DNA of 64,000 nucleotides from Kandleria vitulina DSM 20405 (GTDB taxonomy: Bacteria; Bacillota_I; Bacilli_A; Erysipelotrichales; Coprobacillaceae). A program made the position numbers and the translations under genes. The stretch lies in the NCBI RefSeq assembly GCF_000702065.1, contig NZ_JNKN01000009.1:1-64000 (forward strand). Direction: 5' to 3'. Below, piece by piece: positions 40,731 to 48,041 of the stretch. The number at the start of each line of letters is the position of its first letter. Position 1 is the first letter of the stretch. The notes below the pieces were generated by a model. It was not told where the DNA came from and did no database searches. It saw only the letters and a program-made list of their open reading frames with translations.

Positions 40731-41915
40731 CTATTTCAAATGTAAGTCTTTTATCATTTTATTTTTTTTCTTATAATTTTTATATCCGTCTACTACAGTA
40801 GAGATTCCTCTACTGTTTCTCACTTGTCTTATGTAATAAATAATCTGATAGATCCATGCAAATGGTCTTAATACAATGTATTTCTCTGATGCTTTCCAAT
40901 TAACTCTGCCACACCTATGTAGATTTCTGAAAACATGAAATGGTTGTGAATACAATTTTATAACCATTTCTGCTTTAGTTATATCTATACTCTTTCTACC
41001 GAAATTCCCATAACTTGTCACGCTTTGAAATATATATTGTTCTAAGTCCTTATCGCAATCCAAATCATGATAAGCGAATCCGAAATAATCTATACATATT
41101 TGAATACACACTTCCGCAAACTTACGAAGATTGACTTTTTCACTATATTTTAAGAATTCTTCGATATCATTTATATGCTTTATACATTCATAAAAATCAA
41201 TAAGCTGTCGATATCCTACACCACTATTTTTAAAATGCTGCAAGATATGCTTCAATAATACCAATCCATTAATCAATGGTGGTAAACACGGAAATGTATG
41301 TTCATTAATAGAATGATACTCACATTGATCAATACCTTCATAGATCATCTGATCTAAAAGATTTTTTTCTTTGGTACGTTCACCATATGTAAAATAATTG
41401 TGTAACTCAATTATAATGTTTTCATTTGTCTTATAACTAATATGACGATCATTTTTATACAAATCATCCTTAAACTTATAGTTTTTCTGCTTGTCATAAA
41501 CAAGTACATAATGTCTACTTAGTAACTCATAAGCTTTATTGAAATCCTCTGGCTTAACAATAATATCTATATCACCCATAGTACGATATTCTGGATGAGG
41601 ATAGTACATAGCTGCAGCTGCACCTTTTAATATAACAAGGGGAATGTCTGCATTTTTAAACAGTACTAACATTTGTGTTTGTGCGTGAAGCAGCTGATAG
41701 CTATGAGCTATATTTTGAAAACAAAGCCTCTTATATTCCTTAAGTTCTTCTGATTTTAAGAGGTTGCTTTCTACAATGTTTTTATAAGGAAGACAAAAAA
41801 CGGTATGATTTTTTAATTCTTCTAATGTTTCATTCCAATGAGGAAGTTCTTCTATTTGTTCATTGTTTAATGCTTTTGATAATAATGTTAATACATTCTT
41901 ATCTACTTCGTTCAT
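40731..41915 (-). CDS. nucleotidyltransferase family protein (PF14907 type)
   Basis: This 394-residue protein has the NTP_transf_5 core: ADIPLVILKGAAAAMYYPHP, then EYRTMGDIDIIVKPEDF with D115 and D117 as the metal-binding pair, and a third acidic position in the strand IIELHNYF. The C-terminal half is helical. Family members accompany kinase-containing lasso peptide and other peptide clusters, where they are thought to transfer a nucleotide or nucleotide-derived group; the substrate is not established. It is the last gene of the peptide-modification operon, 6 bases after the S26 peptidase gene, with site AGGAGG. A terminator is not evident downstream. Confidence 0.88.
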   Translation of the reverse strand: MNEVDKNVLTLLSKALNNEQIEELPHWNETLEELKNHTVFCLPYKNIVESNLLKSEELKEYKRLCFQNIAHSYQLLHAQTQMLVLFKNADIPLVILKGAAAAMYYPHPEYRTMGDIDIIVKPEDFNKAYELLSRHYVLVYDKQKNYKFKDDLYKNDRHISYKTNENIIIELHNYFTYGERTKEKNLLDQMIYEGIDQCEYHSINEHTFPCLPPLINGLVLLKHILQHFKNSGVGYRQLIDFYECIKHINDIEEFLKYSEKVNLRKFAEVCIQICIDYFGFAYHDLDCDKDLEQYIFQSVTSYGNFGRKSIDITKAEMVIKLYSQPFHVFRNLHRCGRVNWKASEKYIVLRPFAWIYQIIYYIRQVRNSRGISTVVDGYKNYKKKNKMIKDLHLK

Positions 41916-41921
41916 AGTTTT

Positions 41922-42347
41922 TTACCTCCTTATTCTTCTTAGGAGTGATTTCATATAAAGAATCATTATTCTAATATATAGAAAGTCACACCATAAATGT
42001 ACATAAATCTGATAAATCTTATTTGTTTGATCTATTCTTTTTCCGTCTCTGATCACCGCTTCTAAAACCCCAATAATTTGCTGATCAGTAATGCCATATT
42101 CTTTATGGACGCAGTGATCTCCTATAATCACGTAGTCATTCTTTCTGACTTTGATGATACGATGCAATATGTATCTGTTTCCTATCCTATAAAGGACCAC
42201 ATCATATTTTTTGCATCTCTCTTTTCCTTTCTTATTTATAAGCATGATGTCCTTATTCTGGCGAATGAGAGGCATCATGCTTACTCCTACATTTGTAAAG
42301 GCAATGTGTCCATGTTTTTGTAGTTCTTCTTCGAATGTAGATTTCAT
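41922..42347 (-). CDS. S24/S26-type signal peptidase-like protease
   Basis: The protein has 141 residues from the ATG at 42347, which overlaps the kinase stop codon as ATGA; an upstream in-frame start inside the kinase gene is unlikely. TNVGVSMMPLIRQNKDI carries the nucleophile Ser23. The second block, VVLYRIGNRYILHRIIKV then DYVIIGDH, has His62 where bacterial Lep enzymes have Lys, as in SipW/ER-type signal peptidases. A hydrophobic helix near the C terminus (WCDFLYIRIMILYMKSLL) would anchor it. In this operon it is the candidate leader peptidase for the 117-residue precursor-like protein. Confidence 0.85.
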   Translation of the reverse strand: MKSTFEEELQKHGHIAFTNVGVSMMPLIRQNKDIMLINKKGKERCKKYDVVLYRIGNRYILHRIIKVRKNDYVIIGDHCVHKEYGITDQQIIGVLEAVIRDGKRIDQTNKIYQIYVHLWCDFLYIRIMILYMKSLLRRIRR

Positions 42348-43075
42348 TGCATACCCTCGTAGGCGACTTTCGCCGCATCTTCTCGTGTATTGCACTCTAA
42401 TTTATACAGTGGCACTTTGGTGCCTAATTCTTTTAGAAGAAACATGGTTTTTTCCATCTTGTCAATATCAGTCGGACGGTAACATTGCTTTAGTAGTGCA
42501 GGGAAGGCTTGGGTGAATGTGAGGCGGTGTATGTTGTTGTGGGGGGAGCGTTCGAGTAGGCAGATGGCTTTGAGGGGGACGTTTATATTGGTGCTGATAT
42601 GGTGTTTGCCATCCCAGGGTGTCCCATAGATGATAACTTGGTTTTCTTCAATCTTAATCAAGGGCTTATCATCATTAATCATTACCGCTCTTTCTTTAAA
42701 GAGCTTTCTCCATAACCTAGTATGTGTGCTTTTGCCTGTGCCGCTCTTGGCGGTGAAGAGGTACCCCTCTTCATCCACGGCAATAGCACTTCCATGAAAC
42801 AAAAGAATATCTTGAGAAAGCAGCTCTTCGACAAGCTTGCGGTACACCGCAAGTGTCTCTAAATAACTATCGGAGAATATACGAATAGGATTTCCTTCAT
42901 AAAGATCTTCTTCTTTTGATTTCATTCGCTCATAGTCGATATCACTTGGCATAGTTGTAATAATAAACTGCGGCACTCCATCACACCTATAATCAGAACA
43001 CAGATCATGCACTTCCTGATAAAGAGAATCAATCTCTACAAGAGTATCCGCAATTCTATAGATTCCTTTGATCAC
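42344..43075 (-). CDS. HPr-kinase-like serine kinase of peptide-modification type
   Basis: The 243-residue protein starts at GTG in a GTGA overlap with the PqqD-like gene. LLFHGSAIAVDEEGYLFTAKSGTGKSTHTRLWRKL contains the P-loop SGTGKST at 111-117, followed by MINDDKPLI (N134-D136) and YGTPWDGKHH. These blocks are those of the HPrK/PEPCK-like kinases of lasso peptide clusters that phosphorylate the C-terminal Ser of the precursor (paeninodin type), not of true HPr kinase, which is longer. The target here is probably the product of 46228-46581. Confidence 0.88.
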   Translation of the reverse strand: MIKGIYRIADTLVEIDSLYQEVHDLCSDYRCDGVPQFIITTMPSDIDYERMKSKEEDLYEGNPIRIFSDSYLETLAVYRKLVEELLSQDILLFHGSAIAVDEEGYLFTAKSGTGKSTHTRLWRKLFKERAVMINDDKPLIKIEENQVIIYGTPWDGKHHISTNINVPLKAICLLERSPHNNIHRLTFTQAFPALLKQCYRPTDIDKMEKTMFLLKELGTKVPLYKLECNTREDAAKVAYEGMQ

Positions 43076-43341
43076 GGAATAAGCACACCTTCATGTAATA
43101 ATGTATTAAAGAAAGACTCCAGCATCTTCCCTATTTCATCCTTACTAGAATCCGGATACTTTTCCATCATGGCCGCATGAACCTTTTCTGGTGTTGTATC
43201 TTCTTCTAGTAATGAAAAGATCTCTACGCCTATATCATTTAGACGAATTACACCATGCAATTGATCCTTTTCATCACCTACTGGTACAGCGACAATCTCA
43301 TCTCCCATATCCACAATCTTAAACTGATATCTTAACTTCAT
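43072..43341 (-). CDS. PqqD-like peptide carrier (RRE protein)
   Basis: The protein has 89 residues from the ATG at 43341 (AGGAGG 9 bases upstream). Its fold signature is PqqD: YQFKIVDMGDEIVAVPV, LHGVIRLNDIGVEIFSLLEE, DTTPEKVHAAMMEKY and a C-terminal helix SFFNTLLHEGVLI. Such proteins bind the leader of ribosomal peptide precursors and present it to the tailoring enzymes. It overlaps the acyltransferase gene by 23 bases and the kinase gene by 4, so all are made together. Stand-alone PqqD plus kinase is strong evidence for a peptide-modification operon. Confidence 0.92.
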   Translation of the reverse strand: MKLRYQFKIVDMGDEIVAVPVGDEKDQLHGVIRLNDIGVEIFSLLEEDTTPEKVHAAMMEKYPDSSKDEIGKMLESFFNTLLHEGVLIP

Positions 43342-44386
43342 TTTCTTCATCCTCCTCAAAACGCATTGAATCCACGCATCCTCTCACTACGATTCCTATA
43401 AGTAAACTTGTAATAAACGCCACAATAGAAACTAATGGAGCGAGATAATAATAGTAACGAGATAACAAATTTCTAATCATCAACAAATAAATGATTCCAC
43501 ATATTTGATGAAAAGCATAAACGTATTTCACATAATGTCTCGCATTACTGATTAAATAGTTATCTTTGTACATAGGTTGCTGTCCCCAGTCTTCTCTCAT
43601 AATGACATAACCACATAGCACACACGCCAATAACCCATTCCCTATCATATGGCCTGTATAAATGAGATTGTTGCTTTTAGATAATGCTTGTATTTCTACT
43701 ACAGTTAACCAGACTGAAACAGGGATAAATGTTAAATAAATCTCCATCCTATGTTTAACAAAATACTTTCTGTTTCTGCCAATGATTCTTCCTAGCAGAA
43801 GATAAGGGAGTGATCTTGTTATCACGGTTGAAGGAATATGAGTATAGCCTAAGAAATTGAAATGAATGATATTTGCTAGTTCACCTGTTAAAACAGCTAT
43901 AATAAGACAAATCAAACATATGATGTAGTCATACTTCAAAAGATCCAGCTTTTTAAGTATATAAATTGCGACATAGCCATAAAGGAGACATTGAATAAAC
44001 CAGAACGTATCTCCAATTGGTAAGAACCAGGCGTTCAATGCAACAAACTGGAAGATCATTCTTTTAGAAGTCATGAAAGCTTTCATGACTTCTAAAAATG
44101 ATTGTTTTCTTAATGCAAGATAAACAATATTAAGAAGTAAATAAAAGAAAAATAATGTTAATGCCATTATGCCTGTGCGACGTATTGCTGCTTTTATTTT
44201 TTGTTCAATATGGTGATTATGACGTAAGACAAGAAAACCAGAGAGAATAAAGAAACAAATATAGGCAAAACCACTAATGATTTTTAAATAAGCGCCTAGC
44301 TGTCCTGGAAATGAGAAAGTATTTACACAGACAAAGATCATAAGAACCCATCTTAGTATATCAATATAGTAATAACGTCTTCTCAT
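43319..44386 (-). CDS. acyltransferase family 3 membrane protein in peptide operon
   Basis: The protein has 355 residues from the ATG at 44386, chosen for AGGAGGTGATAATC before it; an ATG at 44395 overlaps the exporter stop. About ten helices are present: YYYIDILRWVLMIFVCVNTF at the start (the usual catalytic His is absent from this helix, which has Asn instead), GFAYICFFILSGFLVLRHNHH, and late YAFHQICGIIYLLM. Loss of the first-helix His suggests an altered or non-catalytic role. It is unusual for such a gene to lie between an exporter and a PqqD protein; acylation of the peptide product is a guess. Confidence 0.8.
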   Translation of the reverse strand: MRRRYYYIDILRWVLMIFVCVNTFSFPGQLGAYLKIISGFAYICFFILSGFLVLRHNHHIEQKIKAAIRRTGIMALTLFFFYLLLNIVYLALRKQSFLEVMKAFMTSKRMIFQFVALNAWFLPIGDTFWFIQCLLYGYVAIYILKKLDLLKYDYIICLICLIIAVLTGELANIIHFNFLGYTHIPSTVITRSLPYLLLGRIIGRNRKYFVKHRMEIYLTFIPVSVWLTVVEIQALSKSNNLIYTGHMIGNGLLACVLCGYVIMREDWGQQPMYKDNYLISNARHYVKYVYAFHQICGIIYLLMIRNLLSRYYYYLAPLVSIVAFITSLLIGIVVRGCVDSMRFEEDEENEVKISV

Positions 44387-44391
44387 GATTA

Positions 44392-46161
44392 TCACCTCCT
44401 ATTATCTTCCATGATTGTCTTATGTTGAAGTCTATAGATGCGATCACATTGATCCAACACACTTGTACGATGTGTAGATATGATGCATGTCTTATTGGGA
44501 CGTTGTTGGATGATATTTTTAAGCACTCGTTTTTCCGTTTCTTTATCTAATGCGCTAGTGGCTTCATCAAGCATTAGAATAGGTGAATCTCTAAGAATGG
44601 CTCTTGCGATAGAGATACGTTGTGCTTGTCCCATCGATATTCCTCGCCCATTATCGCCAAGTCGGCTATTAAGGCCATCTGGAAGCTGTTCTACAAACTC
44701 CCATGCACAAGATAGCTTTAATGCATCTACGATTTCTTCGTCACTGGCCTCTTCCTTGACCATTCGCATGTTCTCTGCGATTGTCCCTGAAAGAACCGTA
44801 TTCCCCTGTGGTACATAGGAGAAAAGCTTTCTAAGATCAGCATTGATACTCACTTCGTGACCATCAATGCCATAAAGAAGGACTTCTCCTTCTTCAGGAT
44901 GAATAAGACCCAGCAACATTCTTAATAAGGTTGTCTTCCCTTCTCCCGAAGGCCCTAAGATAGCTACAATCTCGCCTGGTCTAGCGATGAAATGACTATC
45001 CTTATAGATAACATGATCTTTTCTATATGAGAAAGTGGCATGACGCATTTCTACAGAAATGCCTTTGTCTGCCATTTTCTTCATATCTTCATAGCTTTGT
45101 GGATCATGATATTCTTTTTGCAATTCCACCAATTCTCTTACACGGTGAGCTGAAACAGCACTGTTCATCATGCTGGGGAATGTTCTTACCAATGAATTAA
45201 AATTACTAGACAAGGCACTTCTTTGTTGGAGAAAGAATGTCATATCCCCATAAAGAATCTGACCTGTCCATAAACGATAGAGGCAGTAAAAGAAGGCCAC
45301 CATCGCAACGGCGGTAGAAAGAAGTGTCATCATGATATTAGCCTTGATTTCAAATTTATTATAATCAAGATTAAAGATCTTAAACTTTTTCTGCCACTCT
45401 CTTAATGTTCTTGAATAATGGTCAATAATTCCAAAAGATTTGATTGTATCAAAGTTCTCAAATGTCTCTACTTCAAAAGACATCATCTGAGAATTCAATT
45501 CCAAGACCCTCTTTCTATACTCTTTCAGCTTTCTCATGATGAATCGTGACATGACCATAAGAACAGGTGCAGATAAAAAGGCTATTAAAGCCATAATAGC
45601 ATCCATTCTTACCATAACCACAAAGGTGATAATAAATGTATAGACATTAATGATAAGACTAGGAATCCACCCAATGGCATTGCTAGAAATGGTGCTGACA
45701 TCAGAATTAAAACGATTCAATAGATCTCCATTTTGATATTTGTTTAAATCTTCCCATTTAGCATCAATAATCTGATCAAAGATTTCAGATTGAATATCAT
45801 TGTTTACAAAAATAGAGATCTTCATAGAAATACGACTCATGACAGAGCTAAAAACCATAGAAAAAAGTGTGGAAATAAGCATAGTAATAATCAAGATCCA
45901 AAGATTTTGATATTGCTTTTCAACGATAATATTGATAAGCATACGACTTATATACGAGGCTCCTAATGATAAGGTAGAACTGAATATTCCTAAAAAAGTA
46001 TAGAAAACAATAATCCAACGATATCTTTTGGAAAAAGAAAAAATCCATTTCCAATCGTCAATGAATTCAGAAAAAGTTCCATCGTCAATCTTGTCCATCA
46101 ACAATTGAACAGCCCCACTTTGAATAAACTTATTCACACCTGAGTATTTCTTTTTTTCCAT
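44392..46161 (-). CDS. ABC exporter, fused permease and ATPase
   Basis: The 589-residue half-transporter has an N-terminal cytoplasmic extension (about 50 residues), six membrane helices (about 55-310) and an ATPase domain with Walker A GPSGEGKTT, signature MGQAQRISIARA (the LSGGQ reads ISMGQ), Walker B SPILMLDEATSALD and the switch His in CIISTHR. No N-terminal C39 peptidase is present, so leader removal must come from another protein, plausibly the S26-type protease. It directly follows the precursor-like gene and should export the mature peptide as a homodimer. Confidence 0.93.
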   Translation of the reverse strand: MEKKKYSGVNKFIQSGAVQLLMDKIDDGTFSEFIDDWKWIFSFSKRYRWIIVFYTFLGIFSSTLSLGASYISRMLINIIVEKQYQNLWILIITMLISTLFSMVFSSVMSRISMKISIFVNNDIQSEIFDQIIDAKWEDLNKYQNGDLLNRFNSDVSTISSNAIGWIPSLIINVYTFIITFVVMVRMDAIMALIAFLSAPVLMVMSRFIMRKLKEYRKRVLELNSQMMSFEVETFENFDTIKSFGIIDHYSRTLREWQKKFKIFNLDYNKFEIKANIMMTLLSTAVAMVAFFYCLYRLWTGQILYGDMTFFLQQRSALSSNFNSLVRTFPSMMNSAVSAHRVRELVELQKEYHDPQSYEDMKKMADKGISVEMRHATFSYRKDHVIYKDSHFIARPGEIVAILGPSGEGKTTLLRMLLGLIHPEEGEVLLYGIDGHEVSINADLRKLFSYVPQGNTVLSGTIAENMRMVKEEASDEEIVDALKLSCAWEFVEQLPDGLNSRLGDNGRGISMGQAQRISIARAILRDSPILMLDEATSALDKETEKRVLKNIIQQRPNKTCIISTHRTSVLDQCDRIYRLQHKTIMEDNRR

Positions 46162-46227
46162 ACCTCATTCCCCCTATAAGAAAAAGATTGGAAGTGAGTA
46201 GCCTTCCTAATCTTTTAAAGCATTCAT

Positions 46228-46581
46228 TTAATAATCGCCATGTGATGCGTCGGGAGCTTCATTCCACCAAGACCAATCGCTATGTCCATCATAAATATAA
46301 GCACTATAGCCAGTAGATGATCCATCATAGGTAATACCACTTGTATATTGTGTAGTCCCCCCGTTATGTTTTAATTCTGTGTTGCTACCAAGTTCAGCAA
46401 CAGGTGTGTTAGTGTTAGAATTATAATCATAAACAAAATAACTATTGTTTTGATTATTGCGATGCAAAATTCTATCTCCTGTTTGCAACGAATTAACTGT
46501 ACAATTTATAACACCACTTGTAGCAATTACGTCTTCAGCATCGAATCGTACGATTTCAATATATGGTTTGTTCATTTTCAT
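46228..46581 (-). CDS. precursor-like peptide of a putative RiPP operon
   Basis: The product has 117 residues. The N-terminal KPYIEIVRFDAEDVIATSG fits the leader of many Firmicute precursor peptides (hydrophobic-E-x-x-x-F...EDVI.TSG). The remainder is rich in Asn, Thr, Ser, Gly, Tyr and Trp with almost no Lys: NNSYFVYDYNSNTN, SGITYDGSSTGYSAYIYDGH and SDWSWWNEAPDASHGDY at the end. It is the first gene of the operon, 67 bases before the exporter gene, with site AGGAGGTTTATTT. The Ser residues in the tail are candidate kinase targets. No homologue is recognised beyond the leader. Confidence 0.75.
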   Translation of the reverse strand: MKMNKPYIEIVRFDAEDVIATSGVINCTVNSLQTGDRILHRNNQNNSYFVYDYNSNTNTPVAELGSNTELKHNGGTTQYTSGITYDGSSTGYSAYIYDGHSDWSWWNEAPDASHGDY

Positions 46582-46752
46582 AAATAAACCTCCTTCTAAA
46601 AATTACCTATAGGTTTTTGATTTATTGTTCATGATCTACTCCTCATTAAACAACCGTTTGTTAAAAATATAACTAAACTATGACTTAAATGTAACATTAA
46701 ACGCTTACATTGTCAAATTATCATCAATTTATCAAAAAATCATTCAATAGAA

Positions 46753-46774
46753 AAACGAATCTCTCGATTCGTTT
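46753..46774 (-). terminator. intrinsic terminator of the VanZ-like gene
   Basis: AAACGAATC-GAGA-GATTCGTTT on the minus strand, followed by TTCTATTG, 4 bases after the stop codon. It separates the VanZ-like gene from the peptide operon. Confidence 0.85.
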
Positions 46775-46777
46775 GGA

Positions 46778-47281
46778 TTATCTCTTTAATTTTTTATAAA
46801 TCATATAGCCAAGGACAATACCTAAAGTATTGTGTATCATATCATCAATCTCAAACCAGCCTTTCATAAAGATAAACTGAGAACATTCTATACTCAATGA
46901 AAAAAGAAAACCAAACAGTGCAACTGCACTGTTTGTCTTAAGTCTTGTTGCTAAGGGGAGAAGAAATCCCAAAGGCATCATCATGACAATATTGATGATC
47001 ACTTCAAGAAATAGTTCCCTACTTCCTTGAAAGATGACAGGATAAGACCATAGTGGTATGAGCTTTACCATTCTTATAGTACTATGTCGATCTAATAGAG
47101 TAAGGCATAGCACTAAATACATGTACATAATTATCAAATATAATAGAATGCATTTCTTAAACGATAAGTGCTTTCTATATTGAAATAAACAAACACACAT
47201 CAATACCACTATGCTCACTATAAGCGAGCGTAGTGGATTGATGGACATAGCTAATTCTGATAACGAATAGACATACTCCAT
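46778..47281 (-). CDS. VanZ-like family membrane protein
   Basis: The 167-residue protein has four or five helices and the VanZ block INIVMMMPLGFLLPL plus LFGFLFSLSIECSQFIFMKGWFEIDDMIHNTLGIVLGYMIY, where the acidic pair in DDMIHNTLG is conserved. VanZ proteins give low-level glycopeptide tolerance in enterococci, but most family members have unknown roles in the cell envelope. Site GAAGGAG. It lies 12 bases after the SWIM protein gene, so both are probably one transcript. Confidence 0.88.
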   Translation of the reverse strand: MEYVYSLSELAMSINPLRSLIVSIVVLMCVCLFQYRKHLSFKKCILLYLIIMYMYLVLCLTLLDRHSTIRMVKLIPLWSYPVIFQGSRELFLEVIINIVMMMPLGFLLPLATRLKTNSAVALFGFLFSLSIECSQFIFMKGWFEIDDMIHNTLGIVLGYMIYKKLKR

Positions 47282-47293
47282 TTTTAACTCCTT

Positions 47294-47950
47294 CTATATT
47301 TCCTCTACAAAAAAACATTCAAAAAAAGAATTAATTTCTTTCTCTACACACTTTGAGTAATCACATTTTTTTATTTGTTGGCGAAACCAGTAAATGATAT
47401 CATTACGCTCTTTCTTTGATGCAAAATTATAACAGGTAAGCCAATCTTTTGTCACAATAGTCATGTATTCAATAAATCGTTTATTATTATCTAAGAGATC
47501 TAATTCATCAGCAATCAATAATACATAATTAATAAGATCAAAAGCATCTAAAGGATTCTGTTCATCAAAAATGAGATTTTCTACAGTATCATATAGATAG
47601 TGATCATATAAACGGTTATAAAGCCACACATTGTCACCAGTCTTGATATCTTTTTCAATTTGTTGAGCATAGATATCTAACATGAATACATTCTGATGCC
47701 TTTTCTCCCACTCATATAAAAGTGCTGCCATATGTTTGCAATTAAAAGCTTGTCTGGCATAAGGACAATCACAAGTCATGCTTGTAACTTTCCCATTGGC
47801 ATATGAAATGCTCACATGATAAATTCGACTTCCTTTTACTTCACCGATAATTTTGCCATTCTCTTCTGCAATCTTTATAACCTTTCCTCTTCTTGCGTAA
47901 TTTTTTCCCCTATTTTTTATAGTCTGCGTAAACATTCTTTTCCATTTCAT
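47294..47950 (-). CDS. SWIM zinc-finger protein
   Basis: The 218-residue protein has one SWIM motif near the N terminus: VTSMTCDCPYARQAFNCKHMAALLYEWE, where the CxCx(n)CxH residues would bind zinc. The rest is helical. SWIM domains bind DNA or proteins and often accompany SNF2-type helicases, but no helicase gene is nearby; the lone gene pairs with VanZ instead. It starts after GAGGG. Function unknown. Confidence 0.85.
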   Translation of the reverse strand: MKWKRMFTQTIKNRGKNYARRGKVIKIAEENGKIIGEVKGSRIYHVSISYANGKVTSMTCDCPYARQAFNCKHMAALLYEWEKRHQNVFMLDIYAQQIEKDIKTGDNVWLYNRLYDHYLYDTVENLIFDEQNPLDAFDLINYVLLIADELDLLDNNKRFIEYMTIVTKDWLTCYNFASKKERNDIIYWFRQQIKKCDYSKCVEKEINSFFECFFVEEI

Positions 47951-48015
47951 ATCAAATACCCTCTAAAATTTATTATACAGGGTTTAATACTTTTGTCTAA
48001 TTTCTTTATCATTTT

Positions 48016-48041
48016 AAAAAGAGTCAGAATGATTCTGGCTC
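48016..48041 (-). terminator. intrinsic terminator after the YfhO-like gene
   Basis: Minus-strand AAGAGCCAGAAT / ATTCTGACTCTT with one mismatch, then TTTTAAAATG, one base after the stop codon at 48042. Confidence 0.75.

Noticed and set aside
43072-43359. PqqD start at TTG 43359
   Set aside because: ATG at 43341 is spaced correctly from AGGAGG; the longer version would place the ribosome site inside the coding sequence.
40731-46581. Lasso peptide biosynthetic cluster
   Set aside because: PqqD, kinase, nucleotidyltransferase and exporter fit, but no asparagine-synthetase-like cyclase or transglutaminase-type protease is encoded, and the precursor-like peptide is too long and lacks a lasso core layout.
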